Shown piece by piece: positions 4,739 to 9,709 of a stretch of DNA of 9,709 nt (within the stretch, counting starts at the first letter, position 1; each line of letters starts with the position of its first letter). The position numbers and the translations under genes are program-made. This stretch comes from an uncultured Lachnoanaerobaculum sp. (lineage in GTDB: Bacteria > Bacillota > Clostridia > Lachnospirales > Lachnospiraceae), in assembly GCA_916720285.1 (NCBI GenBank), contig CAKAQP010000087.1, forward strand, positions 1 through 9,709. Direction: 5' to 3'. Under the pieces are notes generated by a model. That model was given only the letters and a program-made list of their open reading frames with translations, ran no database searches and was not told the DNA's origin.

Positions 4739-5701
4739 TTATCTAAAAGCACATATATACATCAATACAATGTGAGTAAATAACATAGCAATTGCAAAAG
4801 GCAACTGCATCTTTATTATTCCATACTTGTTCTTAGTCTCAAGAAGTGCAGCCGGCATAATGTTGAAATTTGCAGCCATAGGTGTCATCAAAGTACCGCA
4901 ATATCCTGCTGTAAGTCCCATAGCACCTACTACTAAAGGATTTGCACCCTGATTGATAAGGAACGGAATACCTATACCGACTGTAATAACAGAGAATGCC
5001 GCAAAGCCGTTTCCCATAATTGCTGTAAAGAGTGCCATTGCAAGACAGTAGATAATAACAGCAATAATTCTGTTGTTGTCAGGTATAATTGTTTCAATAC
5101 CCTTTGCTATAACATCACCGACTCCTGCTGCTGTAAAAAGTGCACCGAGAGCAGCCAAAACCTGTGGCAAAAGTCCTACAGGGCCTACATTGTCCATAAG
5201 TCTTGTACCGTCTTTTACAGCATATTCCTTCTTAGCACCTGTTACGAAGAACACAACTATCAAAGCTATCAGAGCGGACAATCCTACAGCATTGTTCGCA
5301 CCAAGCTTTTTCCAAACTGTTGCTATAAGCCATGCACTAAGTGCAAGTACTAAAGGTGCTATAAATATCTTGTTTCCAAGTTTGTCGGCATTAGCTCTTG
5401 TCTCTGTAGCGCTAGGTACATCACTGGCGCTCTGTCCAACCTTACCTATAGCTGTAAGTAATGCCATAAGAATTACACAAATACCCGTTACAAACTTAGG
5501 CGCATACGGACCTGCTATAAATGTAAAAGCCACAATAAACCAGAAAGCTGCGGTAGTATTTCTCTTGGCAAACTGCTTATCTCTAAGTGCCTTAAGTCCA
5601 ACCAATATAAAAACAATACCGATACATATAAAGAAAATCTCCGCAACAACCTTTGGAAGGCCCCAGGTTCCGATCTCAGAAAGTTTTAAAACGCTATCCA
5701 T
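4739..5701 (-). CDS. DUF979 family permease subunit (predicted 5-oxoproline transporter)
   Basis: This 320-aa integral membrane protein has about ten hydrophobic segments, near residues 19-37, 50-64, 70-86, 111-130, 138-154, 176-193, 212-229, 233-249, 257-275 and 299-317. The conserved loop ANPLVVGAMGLTAGYCGTLMTPMAANFN (residues 253-280) and the pairing with a DUF969 protein identify the family. Such pairs next to pcp are annotated as two-subunit 5-oxoproline transporters; the substrate rests on gene context rather than on residues I can read. The start ATG overlaps the TAA of the DUF969 gene by one base (TAATG), and GGGAGG at the end of that gene serves as its ribosome site, so translation is coupled. 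Upstream and downstream genes are on the same strand with no terminator between them. Confidence 0.9.
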   Translation of the reverse strand: MDSVLKLSEIGTWGLPKVVAEIFFICIGIVFILVGLKALRDKQFAKRNTTAAFWFIVAFTFIAGPYAPKFVTGICVILMALLTAIGKVGQSASDVPSATETRANADKLGNKIFIAPLVLALSAWLIATVWKKLGANNAVGLSALIALIVVFFVTGAKKEYAVKDGTRLMDNVGPVGLLPQVLAALGALFTAAGVGDVIAKGIETIIPDNNRIIAVIIYCLAMALFTAIMGNGFAAFSVITVGIGIPFLINQGANPLVVGAMGLTAGYCGTLMTPMAANFNIMPAALLETKNKYGIIKMQLPFAIAMLFTHIVLMYICAFR

Positions 5702-6375
5702 TATTTACCTCCCATTGATTTCTCAAGCTTTTTATCATAAAGCAAGAAATAAACAGTTCCTATCACTACAGCTGCTATAGCTATAGGAATAGACCACATA
5801 GCTACACCCAATACATCTACATTAATACCCTGCTCTGTAAGAGTAGATACTATAAGAAGTGTTCCTGATGCCCCAAGGAAACAGTTCTGTCCGAAGAAGT
5901 TTCCAAAGTTTTCAACTCCGGCGCAAAGTCCCTTAATATCATCCTCGGTAACTTCGTCAATGTCTTTATACTTTGCTACTGAAGCGCCTCTTGCCATAGG
6001 ATGGATAAGAGGTCTGATAAACTGAATATGGCCACCTATACGTAAAGAAGTTGCCGCTGCAAACACACGAATTGCAAGATACAATGATAAAATTCTTCCC
6101 GTGGTCGCATTTGCAATCTTTTTAATCAAGTCTACCGCCTTGTCCTTAAGACCGTATCTCTCGCAAATACCTATTACAGGTAATGCAAGTACAAAAAGGG
6201 TGGATATTCTTTGAGAAATAAATGCATTTCCCAGTACTGTAAGGATCTCCATAGGTTTCATCCCGGATACAAGACCTGTAATAATACCTGCCACTACTAC
6301 TGTAGCCAATGTGTCCAGCTTAAGCGCAAGACCTACGATCACGACCAGTACACCAATTAATTTAATAATTTCCAT
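5701..6375 (-). CDS. DUF969 family permease subunit (predicted 5-oxoproline transporter)
   Basis: This 224-aa membrane protein has about six hydrophobic segments, near residues 4-20, 22-37, 56-71, 95-112, 158-179 and 188-213. Between segments 4 and 5 is a polar region with the family-typical run SLRIGGHIQFIRPLIHPMARG (residues 110-130) and then GLCAGVENFGNFFGQNCF. DUF969 proteins occur as partners of DUF979 proteins, here overlapping by one base, and together they probably form one carrier. The ATG at 6375 has only a weak ribosome site (GTGAGAAG), which may keep expression low or make it depend on the structured leader at 6415-6446. It is the first gene of the operon ending with pcp. Transport of 5-oxoproline is inferred from family context. 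Confidence 0.9.
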   Translation of the reverse strand: MEIIKLIGVLVVIVGLALKLDTLATVVVAGIITGLVSGMKPMEILTVLGNAFISQRISTLFVLALPVIGICERYGLKDKAVDLIKKIANATTGRILSLYLAIRVFAAATSLRIGGHIQFIRPLIHPMARGASVAKYKDIDEVTEDDIKGLCAGVENFGNFFGQNCFLGASGTLLIVSTLTEQGINVDVLGVAMWSIPIAIAAVVIGTVYFLLYDKKLEKSMGGK

Positions 6376-6414
6376 AAGCTTCTCACTTTCTAAAAGTTAT
6401 TTCGCCTCATTTAA

Positions 6415-6446
6415 AACTGTATAAATTTATGGACAAATATACAGTT
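6415..6446 (-). promoter_or_regulatory. Leader hairpin or operator ahead of the DUF969-DUF979-pcp operon
   Basis: AACTGTATA (6415-6423) and TATACAGTT (6438-6446) form a perfect 9-base inverted repeat with a 14-base centre. It begins within a few bases of the predicted transcript start. In RNA it would be a 5'-terminal hairpin followed by four U residues, too few for a convincing terminator. As DNA it could be the operator of a dimeric repressor responding to 5-oxoproline or peptides. Confidence 0.45.
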
Positions 6447-6456
6447 CTTTACGATT

Positions 6457-6485
6457 ATCATAGAGTATTTACTTTTAAAATGCAA
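6457..6485 (-). promoter_or_regulatory. Predicted promoter of the DUF969-DUF979-pcp operon
   Basis: On the minus strand -35 TTGCAT (6485-6480) and -10 TATGAT (6462-6457) have a 17-base spacer. The start would be near 6450, giving a leader of about 75 bases that begins with the inverted repeat at 6415-6446. This allows the operon to be transcribed apart from the upstream M29-like gene. Confidence 0.55.
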
Positions 6486-6543
6486 TATTTAATTACAATA
6501 TTCTTATAAATATATTTATTATTCATTTAATATAGTGTAACTT

Positions 6544-7533
6544 TTATTTTGCAATCTCTCCCCCTTGCATAACCATAATATCGTCCACAAAAATATCCGG
6601 CTCATGTGTTACAATATCAAAATGCCCCCTTGCTTCATGATTACCTCCAAGAGCTATATTTCTTCCAAATCCTATATGAAATGTTTTATATGTGGACTCA
6701 TCTTCAATATAACAGATGCCTTCACATTTTGACTTTGTATTTAATCCTATCCCTAGTTCTGCGGCACAGTATATTTCTTTATCTCCAAAACTTTCCATAT
6801 ATCTTTTAAGTCTGAGAGCATCTTCTTTTCCGTTTATTTCAACCAAATAACCGTTTTCAAATACCAATTCTACAGGGCTTTTTATAGCTCCAAGATATCC
6901 AAGCGAACCGTCGGCTATTACAACTCCGTTTGTCATTGTCTCTATAATGGGTACATACACTTCAAAGCTTGAAGAAGCCACTTTTCCTTTTTTTGTACAA
7001 CTTCCTGCAAATATACCTGCCCTCCTTCCGGCAACATCAAAAGCTACATTTGTGCCTTTCTTTGTTTTAACTACAACTCTGTCAGCTTTTGTGATTTTTT
7101 CAGCTAAAGGCTTACCCATGCTTTTTGCTACTTTAGGGCTCATTCTGATAAACTCTCTCTCAAATATAGGGCTGTTATCATTTGTATGCATTGGGAAAGA
7201 AAGAAATCTTGAACCTTTTTTTAGGGCATAGTCTACTGCCTCTGTGGTAATAAAGGAATAATGTGTGGCGCCTATTATCACATCCGAATAATACATAGTA
7301 TTTTTCATCTTTTCTATCACTTCACCTGACTGCACACCATCCGATGACAGTATGGTGATTTTGGGGACAACTCCGCATTCAAAGGCAGCAAGTTCAAAAA
7401 TATCGGCTTCCCTGATATGATTTTCATCGGTTATAAAATGTAATACCTCATTTTCCTTTGCTTCTATCCAGTTTTGTATAATACATCTTGCACCCGCAAG
7501 AGCCTTTTCATCATTTTTTATACTGACAGACAC
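6544..7533 (-). CDS. M29-type (aminopeptidase T-like) metallopeptidase family protein
   Basis: This protein of about 329 aa resembles the M29 / thermophilic aminopeptidase superfamily, cytoplasmic metal-dependent aminopeptidases that also include the ring-opening dioxygenase NicX. The C-terminal metal-site region is visible: CAAELGIGLN with E260, FHIGFGRN with H287, then GGNHEARGHFDIV with H300, H305 and D307, and a DDIMVMQGGEI tail (numbered from the TTG at 7536). It is shorter than the roughly 370-410 aa of classic AmpS/AmpT enzymes, so peptidase activity is likely but not certain. The start is either TTG at 7536 or GTG at 7533. I prefer GTG because AGGGGG then lies seven rather than four bases away. 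The gene has its own promoter, sits 168 bases upstream of the DUF969 gene on the same strand, and shows no clear terminator after it, so some read-through is possible. Confidence 0.8.
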   Translation of the reverse strand: MSVSIKNDEKALAGARCIIQNWIEAKENEVLHFITDENHIREADIFELAAFECGVVPKITILSSDGVQSGEVIEKMKNTMYYSDVIIGATHYSFITTEAVDYALKKGSRFLSFPMHTNDNSPIFEREFIRMSPKVAKSMGKPLAEKITKADRVVVKTKKGTNVAFDVAGRRAGIFAGSCTKKGKVASSSFEVYVPIIETMTNGVVIADGSLGYLGAIKSPVELVFENGYLVEINGKEDALRLKRYMESFGDKEIYCAAELGIGLNTKSKCEGICYIEDESTYKTFHIGFGRNIALGGNHEARGHFDIVTHEPDIFVDDIMVMQGGEIAK

Positions 7534-7540
7534 CAAAATA

Positions 7541-7546
7541 CCCCCT
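7541..7546 (-). promoter_or_regulatory. Ribosome binding site of the M29-like gene
   Basis: AGGGGG on the minus strand is seven bases from GTG at 7533 and four bases from TTG at 7536. Both start codons are in the same frame and no ATG is near, so the gene uses a non-ATG start either way. Confidence 0.55.
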
Positions 7547-7571
7547 GATATATTTCGTTCATTATATTAAT

Positions 7572-7600
7572 ATTATGATACCACCATATATCAATATCAA
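7572..7600 (-). promoter_or_regulatory. Predicted promoter of the M29-like gene
   Basis: On the minus strand -35 TTGATA (7600-7595) and -10 CATAAT (7577-7572) are separated by 17 bases, five of six matches at both hexamers. The leader would be about 32 bases. The rest of the 7537-7801 divergent region is AT-rich, and I see nothing else in it but the promoter of the plus-strand gene. Confidence 0.6.
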
Positions 7601-7737
7601 GATAAATATAAAATTATATCATACATACCTTCTGAATCTTATTATTTAAATAAATTGAATACAAGCGAATCACAGATAAATGAATAAACTATGTCTAAAA
7701 TTTTAATAAATACTTACACTCTTCTACATTTATTATA

Positions 7738-7765
7738 TTGTATTTAATGTTACTATTATTATAAG
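7738..7765 (+). promoter_or_regulatory. Predicted promoter of the VWA lipoprotein gene
   Basis: -35 TTGTAT (7738-7743) and -10 TATAAG (7760-7765) are 16 bases apart. The leader is about 30 bases and contains AGGAGG (7788-7793), 8 bases before the ATG. It is divergent from the M29-like gene promoter. Confidence 0.5.
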
Positions 7766-7801
7766 CTTTACACTTGATTGTTTTATTAGGAGGATGAGTA
7801 T

Positions 7802-9385
7802 ATGAAAAATAAATCAAGTTTTTGTAAGGTAAGTGCAGGTATGTTGATATTTGCCCTCAGCACCCCTGCCTTACTTGTCGGATGTTCAGGCCCACAGCCT
7901 AAAACAGAAGGTGCGGTTTATGATACCGGAAAGGTGGCTGAATATGCCACTCCTTATGTAAGTTATGAGCCAAATGTCAGTTATAACACAGAGGAATACA
8001 ATGCTATCGATGAGACCTCTTTTAAGGCTGTAGCCACTTCACCGCTTTCTACATTTGCGGCTGATGTGGATACCGCTTCCTATGCAAATATCAGAAGATT
8101 TGTAAATTCCGGTGAGTTGCCTCCGGCTGATGCGGTAAGAATTGAGGAAATGCTGAATTATTTCCACTATGACTATCCACAGCCAAAGGATGGTGAGCCT
8201 TTCTCGGTAACTACCGAAATTTCCGCATGTCCGTGGAATCCCGATACCAAGCTTATGATGGTAGGTATGCAGGCAAAACAGGTGGATGAACTTGAAAAGA
8301 AGCCTTCAAACCTTGTATTTCTTATTGATGTATCAGGCTCTATGGATTCACCTGACAAGCTTCCGCTTGTTAAAAATGCATTCCTGCTTCTTTGTGAGCA
8401 GTTAAAAGAAGATGATACAATTTCCATAGTTACATATGCCGGAAGCGATCAGGTTGTACTTGAAGGTGCAAAGGGTTCCGACTCAAAAGAAATTATGGAT
8501 GCTATAGAAGATTTGGAAGCAGGCGGAAGTACTGCAGGATCTGATGGTATCAAAACCGCATATGAAATTGCAAGAAAGTACTTTAAAGCTGACGGAAATA
8601 ACAGAGTTATACTTGCTACCGACGGTGATTTAAATGTCGGAATCACAAGTGAAGGTGAACTTACAAGGCTTATAAAAAAAGAAAAAGAAAGCGGTGTATT
8701 CCTTTCCGTTCTGGGATTCGGTACTGAGAATATAAAGGATAATAAGATGGAGGCACTGGCTGACAATGGAAACGGAAATTATTCTTATATTGATTCAAGA
8801 TTTGAAGCAAAGAAAGTACTCTCAGAAGAGCTTGGTGCAAACTTCTTTACTGTAGCAAAGGATGTAAAGTTCCAGTTGGAATTCAACCCTAAATTTATAA
8901 AGGGATACAGACTTATAGGCTACGAAAATCGTATCATGGATGATGAGGACTTTAAGGATGATAAAAAAGATGGCGGTGAAATAGGCTCAGGCCACAGAGT
9001 AACCGTACTGTATGAGATAGTAGATAAAGACTCTCCAATGGATATCGGCTCGAATTTAAAATATCAAAGCAGTGCTGTTACAGAGTCCAATGACCTTTTA
9101 AATATTGCTGTAAGATATAAGGAGCCTGATTCCGAAACAAGTAAAGAATTAAACTACCCTGTCAGCACTGAAGCTATAAAGGAAGAGATGTCTGATAATA
9201 TGAAGTTTGCCGCTGCAGTGGCAGAAACCGGTATGTTGCTTCGTGATTCGGAGTTTAAAGGTAAATCAAGCTATGACAATGTTGTGTCATTACTTGATTC
9301 AATTCCTGATATCAAAAATGATACAAGTAAGTTGGAATTTTTATTACTTGTAAAAAAGATAGCTACCTTGGCAAAAGAACAATAA
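7802..9385 (+). CDS. VWA-domain lipoprotein of the YfbK type
   Basis: This 527-aa protein is exported and lipid-anchored: a signal peptide ends in the lipobox LVGC with C28. Residues about 80-128 (PLSTFAADVDTASYANIRRF through MLNYFHYDYP) match the N-terminal domain found before VWA in YfbK proteins. Residues about 168-345 form a von Willebrand factor A domain with an intact metal-ion-dependent adhesion site: D176-x-S178-x-S180 in DVSGSMD, T244 in AGGSTAGSDG, and D274 in ATDGD. Residues about 355-523 match the DUF3520-type C-terminal domain. VWA domains bind partner proteins through a bound divalent metal, so the protein probably assembles with, or senses, something at the cell surface. Its role is unknown. 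It has its own promoter, AGGAGG and terminator and no operon partner here. Length is close to that of typical family members. Confidence 0.92.
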   Translation: MKNKSSFCKVSAGMLIFALSTPALLVGCSGPQPKTEGAVYDTGKVAEYATPYVSYEPNVSYNTEEYNAIDETSFKAVATSPLSTFAADVDTASYANIRRFVNSGELPPADAVRIEEMLNYFHYDYPQPKDGEPFSVTTEISACPWNPDTKLMMVGMQAKQVDELEKKPSNLVFLIDVSGSMDSPDKLPLVKNAFLLLCEQLKEDDTISIVTYAGSDQVVLEGAKGSDSKEIMDAIEDLEAGGSTAGSDGIKTAYEIARKYFKADGNNRVILATDGDLNVGITSEGELTRLIKKEKESGVFLSVLGFGTENIKDNKMEALADNGNGNYSYIDSRFEAKKVLSEELGANFFTVAKDVKFQLEFNPKFIKGYRLIGYENRIMDDEDFKDDKKDGGEIGSGHRVTVLYEIVDKDSPMDIGSNLKYQSSAVTESNDLLNIAVRYKEPDSETSKELNYPVSTEAIKEEMSDNMKFAAAVAETGMLLRDSEFKGKSSYDNVVSLLDSIPDIKNDTSKLEFLLLVKKIATLAKEQ

Positions 9386-9398
9386 AATATAAACCTTA

Positions 9399-9434
9399 AA
9401 ATATCGGCTTTATTCTAAAATAAAGCCGGTATTT
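9399..9434. terminator. Bidirectional hairpin terminator between convergent genes
   Basis: CGGCTTTATT (9405-9414) and AATAAAGCCG (9419-9428) pair around a CTAA loop. The stem extends outward through a U-G pair and A-T pairs to about 16 bases (9399-9434). U-rich sequence follows on the plus strand (the TATTTATATAT region) and ATATTTTA on the minus strand, so it can serve both the VWA gene and the converging right-edge gene. A (TA)6 run at 9434-9446 adjoins it. Confidence 0.7.
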
Positions 9435-9458
9435 ATATATATATATCCACTACAGTTC

Positions 9459-9709
9459 TCATAACAGTAGACTGTCAGCTCTTATAAAAAGTTTATCCAT
9501 ATTAGAGTAAAACACCGGTAACTCAAGATGCTTTAACTTCCCGGTCTCATAAACACATTTGCACCCATACAGCATATCCCCTACATCACTATGTAAAGTC
9601 ATGATTCTTCGGGTAAGTTCATTCGTTTTGAACATTCGTTTCATAAGAATTCCTGCGAAGGCTGCCGGAATCCTATACGGGAGAAGTTCATCTTTATAGA
9701 AGCTTAAGT
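9459..9709 (-). CDS. C-terminal part of an unidentified protein, cut by the right edge
   Basis: The frame is open from the window edge to a TGA at 9459 and gives 82 residues. An internal ATG at 9644 exists, but the frame continues upstream with protein-like sequence (LSFYKDELLPYRIPAAFAGIL), so this is most likely the end of a longer gene. The sequence includes MKRMFKTNELTRRIMTLHSDVG and a conserved-looking Cys-rich turn YGCKCVYE. The RRIMTLHSDV-like helix recalls the C-terminal domain of ketopantoate reductase family proteins in clostridia, but I hold this loosely. It converges on the VWA gene and shares the hairpin at 9399-9434. The imperfect inverted repeat CTACAGTT/AACAGTAG (9450-9470) overlaps its last codons. 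Confidence 0.55.
   Translation of the reverse strand, partial: LSFYKDELLPYRIPAAFAGILMKRMFKTNELTRRIMTLHSDVGDMLYGCKCVYETGKLKHLELPVFYSNMDKLFIRADSLLL

Noticed and set aside
5073..5780. 235-codon plus-strand open frame
   Set aside because: It is antisense to the DUF979 and DUF969 genes, whose membrane-protein translations are clearly real and coupled. The opposite frame is a by-product of codon composition.
6506..6519. Palindrome ATAAATATATTTAT after the M29-like gene
   Set aside because: It is all A and T, would make a very weak stem, and has no following U-run, so I do not call it a terminator or operator.
8173..8766. Minus-strand open frames within the VWA gene
   Set aside because: They are antisense to an intact VWA domain with motif-level support and have Ser/Phe-rich translations and no ribosome sites.
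9434..9446. (TA)6 dinucleotide run
   Set aside because: It is short and adjoins a terminator in AT-rich DNA. I see no reason to treat it as a phase-variable repeat because it lies in no promoter or reading frame.
9450..9470. Inverted repeat CTACAGTT / AACAGTAG
   Set aside because: It has a mismatch, overlaps the last codons of the right-edge gene and is not followed by a U-run. It may be chance, and the stronger hairpin at 9399-9434 explains termination.

Overview
The window is AT-rich bacterial DNA with strong AGGAGG-type ribosome binding sites, tight intergenic spacing and intrinsic terminators. Several features point to an anaerobic, Gram-positive, low-GC Firmicute: lipoprotein signal peptides, a secreted protein with choline/glucan-binding (CW_binding_1-type) repeats, a DUF969/DUF979 permease next to pyroglutamyl peptidase, and a hemerythrin-domain protein. 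A Lachnospiraceae member of the oral or gut type fits best, but this is an inference from gene content. I saw no rRNA, tRNA, CRISPR array, insertion sequence or phage gene.

Layout. (1) 1-86, minus: the signal peptide of a lipoprotein cut by the window edge. Its promoter carries a DtxR/IdeR-type inverted repeat, which suggests metal control. (2) 437-1480, plus: a secreted protein with a fibronectin-III-like region and C-terminal cell-wall-binding repeats. Its upstream region holds a 22-bp-spaced direct repeat and two leader hairpins, and a 24-bp palindromic terminator follows. (3) 1556-2104, minus: a GNAT acetyltransferase. (4) 2352-3903, minus: a compact three-gene operon of cupin, unknown 202-aa protein and hemerythrin, with its own promoter and terminator. 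(5) 4072-6375, minus: a DUF969-DUF979-pcp operon, predicted 5-oxoproline transport plus pyroglutamyl peptidase. (6) 6544-7533, minus: an M29-type aminopeptidase-like protein. (7) 7802-9385, plus: a YfbK-type VWA-domain lipoprotein. (8) 9459-9709, minus: the C-terminal part of a protein cut by the right edge.

How the genes may work together. The M29-like protein, the two-subunit permease and Pcp form a plausible peptide and pyroglutamate utilisation neighbourhood. Pcp removes N-terminal pyroglutamate, which blocks ordinary aminopeptidases, and the permease may move the released 5-oxoproline. The cupin/unknown/hemerythrin operon pairs two likely non-heme metal proteins with an uncharacterised helical protein that has an internal His-Trp repeat. 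It is the best candidate here for an undescribed system, perhaps in oxygen, nitric oxide or iron handling. The surface proteins on the plus strand stand alone, each with its own promoter and terminator.
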